Assembly (NCBI RefSeq): GCF_937884665.1
Contig: NZ_CAKZYF010000106.1
Coordinates: forward strand, 1 to 64,000
DNA from: an uncultured Allomuricauda sp.
GTDB taxonomy: Bacteria; Bacteroidota; Bacteroidia; Flavobacteriales; Flavobacteriaceae
DNA length: 64,000 bases
Reading direction: 5' to 3'
Part shown: positions 1 through 10,045 of the stretch, in pieces
Position numbering within the stretch: the first letter of the stretch is position 1
How the letters are laid out: each line of letters opens with the position of its first letter
Made by a program: the position numbers and the translations under genes
The notes under the pieces: generated by a model
What the model was told of the DNA's origin: nothing
The model's database searches: none
The model's input: only the letters and a program-made list of their open reading frames with translations

Positions 1-165
1 AATCGAAGGTCTATGTTTATCATTCAAGACTGATTATTTCATTATATTCAATTTAACACCTTGTAAAACAAATACTTATAGGGTGTTTTACTTTTTTGGC
101 ACGCTGTTTGGTATACTAGTTATGGAATGTAAATAGTTGCATTCGGAAACTTAAAACAGTAGGAT

Positions 166-1353
166 ATGAAAAAGTTAGTACTCATTTTAACAGGTGTTCT
201 TTTTGGAACTTTTGGTACTATGGCTGCCCCAGTGGAAGCGGATGCTTTCTCGACCAGTACGTACCGCTACGGAAACTCCTTCATCTTTGTGGAAGGTGGC
301 GTAACTTTTTCAGTATACCCAGATGGAGAGTTTGACTTTTACATTAATAATCAAGTTAATGTAGGTGTTGGGGCCCAAATTGGAAATGTTGGAATTACAT
401 TCAACTCCGGGTTCAATTATAATCCATTTGTCCAATATGATGATTACGGTGCTGTTGTTCAAGTTGAAAATATTCCGGTTTTCTATGACTTTTATGGCCG
501 CGTGTCGCAAATTGGAGGTGTGGATATCTGGTACAGGAATGGAAGGGTAAGAAGAGTTGGTGGACTGAATATATTTTATAATGGTGGTGTTTTTAGTCAC
601 TACACTGGTTTCATCAATGTTTATAACAGACGTTATATCTATAGACCGTTTCACAGGTTCTTTGCACGACCAGCGGTTGGATTCTGTAATGTGTTCTACA
701 CGCCTTATAGAAGATACTATAGGCCGCTACGATATACCTATTATAGACCGTATCGAAACAATTATAGAAGGGCTTACGCTCGTCTAGGAAAAACATACAG
801 AAATGATAGAGGTGTACGAAGAGCCAATATTTATAGAAATGATAGACGGGTCACCGTACGAAATAATGATGTCAGGAGAAATAGTGCAGTGCGGTCGAAT
901 CGCTCCGTGGAACGTTCCATTTCTAGGTCAAATTCAAATAGGGTTTCTAACGTAAACCGTAATGAAAACTTAAGAAGATCAAATGGTAAAACACGAAATA
1001 GTGTAAGCCGATCGGAAAGTACGGTGCGAAGAAACAGCAATGTAAATAGAAATAACAATAGCGTGAGTAGAACGGTTACCCAGCGTCAGGTTACACGAAC
1101 TCCCAATACGAGAACTGTAAATCGTCGTCAGGTGACCACCACTCCAAGAAGTAAAACGGTGAACCGAAGTACGACCAGCAGAACGTACAAGTCACCGAAC
1201 ACCACAAAAAGGAGTGTTGCCAGCAGGAGCAATTCTTCAAACAGAAATGTAAAAAGGAACTCTTCGGCGACAGTCAAAAGAAGTACGGGAAATTCCACTT
1301 CTAGAAGAAGTAGCAGTAGTTCAAAATCAAGACGGAGTTCTAGAACAAGATAA
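166..1353 (+). CDS. Exported protein, structured N-terminal half, long Arg/Ser/Asn/Thr-rich low-complexity C-terminal tail
   Basis: 395 aa ORF; N-terminal signal-like MKKLVLILTGVLFGTFGTMAAP; extreme R/S/N composition from about residue 180; followed by a strong terminator hairpin. Confidence 0.8.
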   Translation: MKKLVLILTGVLFGTFGTMAAPVEADAFSTSTYRYGNSFIFVEGGVTFSVYPDGEFDFYINNQVNVGVGAQIGNVGITFNSGFNYNPFVQYDDYGAVVQVENIPVFYDFYGRVSQIGGVDIWYRNGRVRRVGGLNIFYNGGVFSHYTGFINVYNRRYIYRPFHRFFARPAVGFCNVFYTPYRRYYRPLRYTYYRPYRNNYRRAYARLGKTYRNDRGVRRANIYRNDRRVTVRNNDVRRNSAVRSNRSVERSISRSNSNRVSNVNRNENLRRSNGKTRNSVSRSESTVRRNSNVNRNNNSVSRTVTQRQVTRTPNTRTVNRRQVTTTPRSKTVNRSTTSRTYKSPNTTKRSVASRSNSSNRNVKRNSSATVKRSTGNSTSRRSSSSSKSRRSSRTR

Positions 1354-1383
1354 AAAGGTAGTTTTTAGGTTGGTTAGTTGTTT

Positions 1384-1419
1384 ACCCCGTGGTTGGATTT
1401 ATCCGCCACGGGGTTTTTT
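1384..1419 (+). terminator. Rho-independent terminator
   Basis: CCCCGTGG...CCACGGGG perfect 8-bp stem followed by TTTTTT. Confidence 0.85.
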
Positions 1420-1446
1420 GATCCCTAAATACTTCGGATGTGTAGG

Positions 1447-2904
1447 TTACTCCCGTTTTTTAAGCCACTTCGAAAGAATACCGGAAATATCTTCAGAGAT
1501 TTCAAATCGATATAAAATCCCCAGATACATCACAACAATAATCGTCGATTTGAAAAGTATGCTGAGAACAGGGTGAAAATCAAAAGTGAATACACTAAAA
1601 AGTACTGCCAGCAAAAGTAAAGTGGCAAAGACTTTAAATGTGGATTTGGTAAAGGGTAATATCCCAAACTTCAGCTTTACAAATATCAGTTTGATGACAT
1701 TAAAAATGCAAATGGAGATAAAACTGGCCAAAGCGGCCCCCTCCAAGCCATAAGCCGGAATAAGAAAAAGGTTCAAGACGATGGTCAATGCCGCTAGGCC
1801 GACACCAAAAAGCAATAGGGTTCTATAGTATTTGGAATTGTATAGAATAGAGTTGTTGTTCCCCAAAAGGGAATCGAACACCTTGGCCATCCCAATCAGA
1901 AAAACAATATAAAATCCATCGCGATAGGTTTCAGGTAACAAAAGATACAGGTCTTCCAAATTGAGCAGTATCAACAGGAAAAGGATTCCCGAAGCTATAA
2001 AAAGGGTCAGGGAGGTTTTTTTGTAAAGTGTTTCCAATCCAAAAAAATCACCTCTATTCAACAATTCAGCGGTCAGGGGATACGTAATCTGGTGCATTGC
2101 CCGAGATGGGACTATAATTACCGTGGCAATATAAACCGCAACCCCATAATATGCGACATTTTCAATTTTTACAAACTGATTTATCATTACCTTATCAATT
2201 TCTACTAAGACGGACGCCGCAGACCCACCAAGAATAATTAAAAGTGAGTAGGAAAGTACTTCTCTGATATTTCCTGGAACTACGTAGCGAAGCTTGGGCC
2301 TGGAAATCTGAAACGCATATAGCTTGATAATAATGGTTCTTAGGACATAGAGGCCCACCAAGAGTTTAAAGAAAACATCCAAAGAAAACAAGTCGAGATA
2401 CAGAAAAAGAAGAAGAAGCATAACACCCAACCTACCGAAAACCTCTTTCATAAAGTTTCCAAAAACTGATTTCAGATGTACTTTGCACCAAGCGTAATAC
2501 ACTTCAAAATAGGCCATTGCGAAACCCACTAAGAAAACATACCACAAATAGTTCCTTACCACGGGATTGATTGTGGACACCAAATCCCCCAATAAATCCT
2601 GAAAAAAAGCAAAAAACAAAAACAGGGGCAAAATCCCTAAAAGTGGAATTACCAGCATTAAGAAAAGGAAACCCTCTTGCTCTGATTGAGCGTAATTACT
2701 ATAAAACTTCACCATGGTATTATGGACACCAAAAGCCATTAGAGGCATAAGAATGGCCGCCGATGCAAGGATAAAAGTCACCAACCCATAATACGAGTCG
2801 GGTAGTATCTGGGTGTATAAAAAAATCGTGTTTACCGCACCAAATAGAAAACCCAAATATGTGGTGAAAACATTTTTTAAGGATTGTTTTAGGACAACTC
2901 CCAT
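1447..2904 (-). CDS. Polysaccharide biosynthesis / oligosaccharide flippase family (Wzx/MATE-like) membrane protein
   Basis: 485 aa, about 12-14 hydrophobic segments, flippase-like N-terminus; overlaps the downstream-encoded glycosyltransferase start. Confidence 0.75.
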   Translation of the reverse strand: MGVVLKQSLKNVFTTYLGFLFGAVNTIFLYTQILPDSYYGLVTFILASAAILMPLMAFGVHNTMVKFYSNYAQSEQEGFLFLMLVIPLLGILPLFLFFAFFQDLLGDLVSTINPVVRNYLWYVFLVGFAMAYFEVYYAWCKVHLKSVFGNFMKEVFGRLGVMLLLLFLYLDLFSLDVFFKLLVGLYVLRTIIIKLYAFQISRPKLRYVVPGNIREVLSYSLLIILGGSAASVLVEIDKVMINQFVKIENVAYYGVAVYIATVIIVPSRAMHQITYPLTAELLNRGDFFGLETLYKKTSLTLFIASGILFLLILLNLEDLYLLLPETYRDGFYIVFLIGMAKVFDSLLGNNNSILYNSKYYRTLLLFGVGLAALTIVLNLFLIPAYGLEGAALASFISICIFNVIKLIFVKLKFGILPFTKSTFKVFATLLLLAVLFSVFTFDFHPVLSILFKSTIIVVMYLGILYRFEISEDISGILSKWLKKRE

Positions 2905-4172
2905 CGAATATAATTAGCCAAAGATTCGGTCAACACCCTTCTATGAAAACCCTTTATATGCTCAGGACTATAAACCAAATTGTTATTCTGATAGCGTTTA
3001 AACCAATCCAAAAGTACAGTTTTAATAGCTTCTTTAGAACCGTGCGCAAAAACTTCCCCCGAATTTGTAGCCGTTATCATTTGTCCAGCCTCCCAGTCTT
3101 TGGGGCCAATGCCCAAAATAGGTCTTTCCGCCTTAAAATATTCAAAAAGTTTGCCTGGAACTATGCCTCGGGTCTCTTCAGAATCAATTTCCAAAAGAAG
3201 TAAAATCTGGGATTTCTGCTGTAGTTCCAAAACTTCTTCATGGGGTACATAGCCCAAAATATCAACAAACTCCATAAGCTTGTGTTTTTTAAGTGCGGTC
3301 AATGCTTCCTCCCCTACTACACCAATAAGTTGAATTCGCAATTCTCGGGCAAAAAGCTCATCGTCGGCCACCAACTCTTGAAGGGCTTGCCATAAACTTT
3401 CGGGATTTCTACCCGTCAGCAAAGAGCCAATATGGGAAATGGTGAACTTGGAATCCAGTTCTTTGGTACTTGGACCATCATCAAAGCCATTCGTAATCGT
3501 TTTTATAGGGGTATCAGTCAGTTTTTCGAACTCAGCTTTCGTCGTTATACTGGTCACTATCAATTTATCTGATTTATCCAAGACCGCTTTTTCTAAATGT
3601 TCATGCTTTCTTCTAGACGATGGGGTCAACCGCAATTTTTTATGATATCCGATAGATGTCCAAGGATCTCTGAAGTCCGCGATCCATTCAATAGCATGTC
3701 TTTGTTTAAGACGCAAGCCAATAAGGTGTACACTATGCGGAGGCCCAGTGGTAATAATGGTTTTAATAGCTTCCTTTTCTATAAACCTGGATAGAAATGA
3801 AGTGGAGGGTTTTACCCATAATTTTCGTGCATCTGGAATAAATAAGTTACCCCGAATCCAAAGTAGCACTTTTTCGGTCCATGAAATGCTTTTGTCAGAA
3901 ATGATTCCTGAACTAATGGTCTTGGTCTTTTTTTTGGACAACAAAGCGGCCCAAGCATAGGGTTCTTTGATAGGTCGTTTTAGGATGTGCAAGTCATCGG
4001 GAACTTCGTTCAAAAGCTCTTTATCGATTATCGGATAATCAGGATTTTCTGGTATATAGACAATCGGTGAAAAGTCGAACTCAGGCAGATACTTGATAAA
4101 TTTGAGCCACCGCTGTACACCAGGTCCCCCTGCTGGGGGCCAATAATACGTTATGATCAAAACCTTTTGCAT
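2889..4172 (-). CDS. Glycosyltransferase (GT4-like)
   Basis: 427 aa; N-terminal ITYYWPPAGGPGVQRWLKF motif and C-terminal KLFEYFKAERPILGIGP typical of GT-B glycosyltransferases. Confidence 0.8.
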   Translation of the reverse strand: MQKVLIITYYWPPAGGPGVQRWLKFIKYLPEFDFSPIVYIPENPDYPIIDKELLNEVPDDLHILKRPIKEPYAWAALLSKKKTKTISSGIISDKSISWTEKVLLWIRGNLFIPDARKLWVKPSTSFLSRFIEKEAIKTIITTGPPHSVHLIGLRLKQRHAIEWIADFRDPWTSIGYHKKLRLTPSSRRKHEHLEKAVLDKSDKLIVTSITTKAEFEKLTDTPIKTITNGFDDGPSTKELDSKFTISHIGSLLTGRNPESLWQALQELVADDELFARELRIQLIGVVGEEALTALKKHKLMEFVDILGYVPHEEVLELQQKSQILLLLEIDSEETRGIVPGKLFEYFKAERPILGIGPKDWEAGQMITATNSGEVFAHGSKEAIKTVLLDWFKRYQNNNLVYSPEHIKGFHRRVLTESLANYIRWELS

Positions 4173-6613
4173 CAGGCTTCATTCACTTTTTTCCTTGATT
4201 TACGGACGAGTGGAAGGACCGAACTACCCAAAATAATCAGGACCAGGACAATACAACTCGCTAAACTAATTTGACTTCCCAATTGCACTACTTCTGGTTG
4301 AAATTGAAATACAATATCGTGTTGGCCCATGGGGATACGTAATCCCCGAAGTGCATAATTCACCCTAAACTGCTCCTGTGCCTTTCCATCAACGGTAACT
4401 TGCCAACCTTTGGGATAGTACATTTCAGAAAAAACGGCAAAACCTTCATTTTCATTTTCGGTACGATACTTTAAATAATTTGGGCGATATTCCAAAAGTT
4501 CAATGCGCGCCACGGAATCCATGGTAAACCTATGTTTCGTAAGTCTCGGATACTTTTTGGTATCCACTATGGCTTCCCGTTTTGAATCAAAGGACTTCAG
4601 CTTCTGAATTTCCTCATCCGGAGAACCAGCAGGTATGATCCGCTCCACGAACCAAGCGTTCCCATTTCTACCATCATTTATTGCAGGGACACTGTTTCCT
4701 TCTTCGTCTTGTTGAATGACGTATTTTACATTCAACATATCCAAAACCTCGGTATTGTTTTGATAGAGATGGTATTCGAACAGATCTTGGAGTCGTTTTG
4801 GTTTGGCAGCATGGTATCCCCCAATAGATTTATGGAAGTACGACGTCCGTGCACCATTTAGCCCTTCCTGCGGGTCAAAGACCCGAAAAGTCCCTGGGTC
4901 TTGTTGAATCGCTTTGTCCAACTGACTGGCTTGAAAAGGAGCATTTACTTGACGTTGTCTCACAAAATCGTCTTCATTTACATAGCGTTGGGCCACTCCT
5001 ACCATATCAAATAGGACTAAAATGACCAAAGCTAGCGTAGCTATCGTTTTGTTGATTTTTTCTTTGACCAATAACCAGATAACAAATGTAGCGAGTGCTA
5101 TGTAGATTACGGACCTCAAGGTATCGTAAATATAGACTGCCTCTCTATCCCTTTGAATCATGGAAATGAGTTCGTCACCAAAATACGTTCGATAGGTTTC
5201 GTCCCGCATTCCCGTGAAATCAAAAAAACTTTTCAAGAGAAAGATAAAAGCTCCCAGGGCCAGTACAATGAAAAAACTCCACTTGAGAGCATTCAACTTT
5301 GTTTTTCGTTTCACAGTATTCTTAAAAATTTCCCGAAGGCCCAGTATCCCCAGGATGGGGAAACAAAGCTCCAATACTACCTGAATGGAGGAGACCGCAC
5401 GAAACTTGTTATACAATGGGAAATAATCGATCATGAAATCCGTAAGCGCCGGAAAGTTCTTTCCCCAAGAGAGTAACAAAGAAATTAGGAATCCAAAAGC
5501 CAACCACCATTTATGCTTGCCCTTCACCAAAAATAGACCGAGAACAAATAAAAAAAACACAATAGCACCTACGTAAGCCGGTCCCGCCACTATGGGTTGG
5601 TCCCCCCAATACAGGGGCAGGCCGCTTGAGAACTCCAAAGCTTTGCTTGAGGACAATCCCTGCCCTACCAGATATTCGTAGGACTTGGAATCCCTTCCCA
5701 AATCCTCATTTCCCGACCCTCCGAACAACCTCGGAGAAAACAAATTCAAGGATTCGGCGATACCGTAACTATATTGGGTAATATAGTCCCTATCCAATCC
5801 GCTGGAAACTACTTTTACGCTCCCATCAGGATTTAAGGTCAACTCCGATTTTCCCCGTGTGCTCCAGTCTGCATATTCTTTAGTGGCCAACAATCCGGTG
5901 GCGTTGGTAGCAATCGAAAGCGCCACCGCGAAAAGCAAAATGCCTACCGATAATACATAATGCTTCACTTCTTTTTTCTTGATGGCGTAGAACAGGTGCA
6001 CCAGTCCCAATACCAATACCAAAAGCATAAAATAATACGTCATCTGGTAGTGGTTGGCACTAATCTCCAAGGCCATGGCCAAAGCGGTTAAACTAAAGCC
6101 CAGCACATATTTTTTTCGAAAAACAAGAAGTATTCCCCCTAAAACCATAGGAAAATAGCCGAGCGCGTGAGCTTTTGCATTATGTCCCACACCTAAAATT
6201 ATTATCAAATAGGTGGAAAAACCAAAAGCGAGGGCACCTAAGATAGCCAGTCGAAACTCGACTTTAAGTGAGAGCATCAAGATGTAGAAACTGATGAAAT
6301 ACAAAAATAAGTAGTCAGCAGGCCTCGGTAAAAATCGAATCAATCGGTCTAATTTCTTAATGTAATCATGTGGATAATTAGCTCCCAACTGGTAGGTAGG
6401 CATTCCACCAAAGGCACTGTTGGTCCAGTACGATTCCACACCGGTCAATTCCTTATAATCATTCCTTTCTTTGGCCATTCCTTTGTATTGGGCAATGTCA
6501 GATTGGAATATCGCCTTACCCTGAAGTACCGGGTAGAAATAAACCAAAGCAACAAGAATAAAAAAAAGGATGGCCCCAAGATGGGGAATAGCATATTTTG
6601 GGGATAGCTTCAT
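4172..6613 (-). CDS. YfhO family membrane protein (predicted glycosyltransferase-like)
   Basis: About 813 aa polytopic protein with C-terminal soluble domain; YfhO-like 'YYPKGWQVTVDGK' region; ATG (MKLSPK) at 6613 preferred over the upstream TTG at 6634. Confidence 0.75.
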   Translation of the reverse strand: MKLSPKYAIPHLGAILFFILVALVYFYPVLQGKAIFQSDIAQYKGMAKERNDYKELTGVESYWTNSAFGGMPTYQLGANYPHDYIKKLDRLIRFLPRPADYLFLYFISFYILMLSLKVEFRLAILGALAFGFSTYLIIILGVGHNAKAHALGYFPMVLGGILLVFRKKYVLGFSLTALAMALEISANHYQMTYYFMLLVLVLGLVHLFYAIKKKEVKHYVLSVGILLFAVALSIATNATGLLATKEYADWSTRGKSELTLNPDGSVKVVSSGLDRDYITQYSYGIAESLNLFSPRLFGGSGNEDLGRDSKSYEYLVGQGLSSSKALEFSSGLPLYWGDQPIVAGPAYVGAIVFFLFVLGLFLVKGKHKWWLAFGFLISLLLSWGKNFPALTDFMIDYFPLYNKFRAVSSIQVVLELCFPILGILGLREIFKNTVKRKTKLNALKWSFFIVLALGAFIFLLKSFFDFTGMRDETYRTYFGDELISMIQRDREAVYIYDTLRSVIYIALATFVIWLLVKEKINKTIATLALVILVLFDMVGVAQRYVNEDDFVRQRQVNAPFQASQLDKAIQQDPGTFRVFDPQEGLNGARTSYFHKSIGGYHAAKPKRLQDLFEYHLYQNNTEVLDMLNVKYVIQQDEEGNSVPAINDGRNGNAWFVERIIPAGSPDEEIQKLKSFDSKREAIVDTKKYPRLTKHRFTMDSVARIELLEYRPNYLKYRTENENEGFAVFSEMYYPKGWQVTVDGKAQEQFRVNYALRGLRIPMGQHDIVFQFQPEVVQLGSQISLASCIVLVLIILGSSVLPLVRKSRKKVNEA

Positions 6614-6637
6614 GAATAGAATTTGAAACGACAAATA

Positions 6638-6907
6638 TTAGTCAATTTCTTCAAAATCTATATATTCTCCAACTTTTTTTGAAGGGTTCGATTTTCGGGT
6701 TGGTCTTTTGAAAACGGATGTTTCACCTTCTTTTGATGAACTTCCATTTTGATGGTCGTACGGCGAAAATGTTCCGCCAAACTTTTCCTGGGTCTTCTTC
6801 ATCGCATACCCAAATAATTTGGGGGCCAACCACCTTAAAAGCAATTTCATAGCATAATATACTAATATGAGAAGTAAAATCGTTTGTATTAAAACCATGT
6901 AACCCAA
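6638..6907 (-). CDS. Small membrane-anchored protein, DUF4834-like
   Basis: 89 aa, one TM segment plus polar C-terminus 'KKVGEYIDFEEID'. Confidence 0.6.
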   Translation of the reverse strand: MGYMVLIQTILLLILVYYAMKLLLRWLAPKLFGYAMKKTQEKFGGTFSPYDHQNGSSSKEGETSVFKRPTRKSNPSKKVGEYIDFEEID

Positions 6908-6980
6908 CTATTGCATCAAAATTACCTAGTTAGTCCGTCCAAAGGCAATAAAGTATCTTAAAAAAGTATTAAAAAGTTAT

Positions 6981-7952
6981 ATGGATATCCCGCATTCACT
7001 TCTCAAAGCCCTTGTTTTTCTGTTGATACCGTACTTCAGTACGGCACAATACACAGATGTCATCAATTCGAACAGACCGGGACGGGCCGTAAGTGCTTAT
7101 GCGGTTGGAAAAAATGTGGTTCAAGCTGAATTTGGATTGTTATATGAACAACAAGATGACGCGAACCTAAATTCTGACTCCAACATTTTCGGAACAGACT
7201 TTTCAATTCGCTATGGCTTACTGTTTGAACAACTAGAAGTGGTATATGAAGGTTCTTTCATCAATCAAAACATAACCTTCATTGATACCAATTTGGAAGA
7301 TACACGCACGGACTTTTCAAGAAATCGCGCAGGCCTCAAATATTTGGTCTTTGACCCATTTAAGGACCCTGAAAAGAACAAACCCAATTTATACAGCTGG
7401 CGGGCCAATAATGTTTTCCAATGGAAAAATTTAATTCCGGCGGTATCCATTTATGCAGGTGCCACCTTTAACTTGGGAGAAAATCCTTTTTTTGTGGATG
7501 TCCCAACAGTTTCCCCACGGGTAGCAGTTGCCACCCAGAGCCGACTTTCTCCACGATTCGTCTTAATTTCCAATGTGGCATACGACCGGATTGGAACCGA
7601 TTTTTCCCAATGGAGTTATGCCGTTTCTTTGACCCATGCGTTTCGCAACCCGAAATGGAGCGTATTTTTTGAAAATCAAGGTTTTTTTGGAGGAGTTTCC
7701 AATGATATGCTTTTACGAACTGGCGTCGCTTACCTCATAAACCAGGATTTACAAGCTGATTTTCATTTAGGTTCTAATTTTAAAAACGACCCCTCCCGGC
7801 TTTTCACCGTACTTGGGTTTTCATACCGACTCGATTTTCATAAAGATGAGCTTGTTCCCATTGAAAATCAAAAACCTACGAACAATAAGAAAATAAGCAG
7901 ACAAAACTTCAAGAAAAACAGAAGGAAGAAGAAGAAAAAGAAGGATTTCTAA
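6981..7952 (+). CDS. Outer-membrane transporter-like beta-barrel protein with Lys-rich C-terminus
   Basis: 323 aa; N-terminal signal; 'VINSNRPGRAVSAYAVGKNVVQAEFG' pattern of Bacteroidota putative transporters; alternating beta-strand pattern. Confidence 0.65.
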   Translation: MDIPHSLLKALVFLLIPYFSTAQYTDVINSNRPGRAVSAYAVGKNVVQAEFGLLYEQQDDANLNSDSNIFGTDFSIRYGLLFEQLEVVYEGSFINQNITFIDTNLEDTRTDFSRNRAGLKYLVFDPFKDPEKNKPNLYSWRANNVFQWKNLIPAVSIYAGATFNLGENPFFVDVPTVSPRVAVATQSRLSPRFVLISNVAYDRIGTDFSQWSYAVSLTHAFRNPKWSVFFENQGFFGGVSNDMLLRTGVAYLINQDLQADFHLGSNFKNDPSRLFTVLGFSYRLDFHKDELVPIENQKPTNNKKISRQNFKKNRRKKKKKKDF

Positions 7953-8018
7953 GTTTTGTACACTCCACTTTTCTACTGATTATAATATTCCTATTATTGG
8001 ACTTTCAAAATCGAGTCC

Positions 8019-9128
8019 ATGGTAACAATTTACAGGGTAGAAGACAAGGCAGATTTAAAGCGTTTTGTAAAATTTCCTTTCAGCCTTTATAAAAAGTCTC
8101 CCTATTGGGTTCCGCCAATAATCAACGGTGAGATGGAATCCTTCAATCCAAACAAAAATCCGGTATTTGAAAATGCCGAAGCCACCTTTTTTCTTGCCTT
8201 AAAGAATGAAAAAGTCGTGGGCAGGGTGGCGGCGATAATCAATTGGCTTGAAGTAAAAGAGCAAAGAATACTTAAAATGCGATTTGGTTGGTTTGATTTT
8301 GTAGACGATTTTGAGGTGTCCAAAGCCCTGTTGGATAAGGTTTTTGAAATAGGAAAAGAAAACATGCTTGCATATATGGAAGGGCCCGTTGGATTTTCCA
8401 ATTTGGATAAAGTTGGTGTACTTACTGAAGGTTTTGACCATATCGGTACGATGATCACCTGGTATAATCATCCCTATTATAAATTGCACTACGAACAATA
8501 TGGCATGGTCAAGGAAAAAGAGTACCTGGAAAACAAATTCCTCGCGGCAAAAGCCGACCCAAAACTGTTCTATAAGGCAAACCTTTTAATCAAAAAAAGA
8601 TACAATCTTCGTGAAAAAAACTTTACTACGAATAAGGAGATTATGCCCTGGGTTGACAAAATGTTTGACTTGTTCAACGAAACTTATTCCAGTTTATCCT
8701 CTTTCGTAAAGATAACTGATGTACAAAAAGAGTATTTTAAAAAGAAATACATCAGCTTCATCAATCCAGAGTACATTAAGTTTGTGGTGGATGCAGAAGA
8801 TAACTTGGTAGCATTTGCCATTGTTATGCCGTCTTTTTCGGAAGCTTTGCAAAAGGCCAAAGGGAGACTATTTCCTTTAGGTCTATTTCATCTGCTAAAG
8901 GCTAAAAAAAATAGTAAGGATGTAATTTTTTATTTGATAGGAATTCATCCAAGTTACCAGAACAAAGGAGTTACTGCCATAATCTTCAACGAATACTACA
9001 AGGTTTTTCAACAACGAGGTATTGTAAATTGCATACGGACCCCGGAGCTGGAAGAGAACATTGCCATCCGACAAATGTGGAAAAACTTCGACCCTGTGAC
9101 ACACAAACGAAGAAGAACCTATCGATAG
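8019..9128 (+). CDS. GNAT-like acetyltransferase domain protein (conserved hypothetical)
   Basis: 369 aa; C-terminal 'IGIHPSYQNKGVTAIIFNEYYKVFQQRGI' resembles the acetyl-CoA binding motif of GNAT enzymes. Confidence 0.55.
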   Translation: MVTIYRVEDKADLKRFVKFPFSLYKKSPYWVPPIINGEMESFNPNKNPVFENAEATFFLALKNEKVVGRVAAIINWLEVKEQRILKMRFGWFDFVDDFEVSKALLDKVFEIGKENMLAYMEGPVGFSNLDKVGVLTEGFDHIGTMITWYNHPYYKLHYEQYGMVKEKEYLENKFLAAKADPKLFYKANLLIKKRYNLREKNFTTNKEIMPWVDKMFDLFNETYSSLSSFVKITDVQKEYFKKKYISFINPEYIKFVVDAEDNLVAFAIVMPSFSEALQKAKGRLFPLGLFHLLKAKKNSKDVIFYLIGIHPSYQNKGVTAIIFNEYYKVFQQRGIVNCIRTPELEENIAIRQMWKNFDPVTHKRRRTYR

Positions 9129-9170
9129 GATTTATGAGTCTTATATTAAGGAGATGAATTACGATCGATT

Positions 9171-10037
9171 GTGAATCCAGAATTAAAAACCCATCTTGAA
9201 GCCGTTCTTGGTTCTAAGGTTTTACGGTATAAATCTGTTAGCGGCGGTGATATAGCCAACGCCTATGTCATTGAAACCGCCACGAATCCTTTTTTTGTAA
9301 AAACCTCCTCGAAGCCTTGGGCAGAAAAACTTTTTAGGTCTGAATCAAGAGGTCTGAAACAATTAAAGGCGACGAAGACCATTAAGGTCCCTCAAGTATA
9401 TGCCGAAGGTGTTTTGGACCCAATTGGATATTTGGTTCTCGAATTTATTGAAAGTAAGCGACCGAGTTCAAAGGATTTTGAGCACTTGGGTCAACAGTTG
9501 GCGGCATTACATCAGGTTCCCCAACCCAACCAATTTGGTGCCCCAATTGATAATTATATTGGACATTTGCCACAGAGCAATACGATGAAAAGTAGATGGG
9601 CCACCTTTTATGTTGAACAGCGATTACTTCCACAAATTCATCTGGCCCAAAACAAAGGGCTCTTAAAAAGTGAAACTATGCCTTCAAAAGCTAAAATGGA
9701 AGAAATATGTTCTTACATTTCTGGGGATGTAATTCCCTCTCTTTTGCATGGCGATTTATGGGCAGGAAATTTTTTGATTGCTTTGGATGGAACCCCTGTA
9801 CTAATCGACCCCAGTACCTATGTTGGACATTCAGAAGTCGATTTGGCGATGAGTCGGTTGTTTGGAGGATTTGGCGCTTCCTTTTACGATGCCTACTATG
9901 AACTGATTGCACCCCATCCCGAACAAAAAGACCTTATATCAATTTATCAGCTATATTCTCTATTGGTCCACCTGAATCTTTTCGGAAGTTCTTATAAGAA
10001 TTCCGTCCTGGGCATCATCAACAAATACTTTCGCTAA
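9171..10037 (+). CDS. Fructosamine kinase / aminoglycoside phosphotransferase family protein
   Basis: 288 aa, GTG start; 'LLHGDLWAGNFLIALDGTPVLIDPSTYVGHSEVDLAM' catalytic and metal-binding motifs. Confidence 0.8.
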   Translation: MNPELKTHLEAVLGSKVLRYKSVSGGDIANAYVIETATNPFFVKTSSKPWAEKLFRSESRGLKQLKATKTIKVPQVYAEGVLDPIGYLVLEFIESKRPSSKDFEHLGQQLAALHQVPQPNQFGAPIDNYIGHLPQSNTMKSRWATFYVEQRLLPQIHLAQNKGLLKSETMPSKAKMEEICSYISGDVIPSLLHGDLWAGNFLIALDGTPVLIDPSTYVGHSEVDLAMSRLFGGFGASFYDAYYELIAPHPEQKDLISIYQLYSLLVHLNLFGSSYKNSVLGIINKYFR

Positions 10038-10045
10038 AAAAGGGA

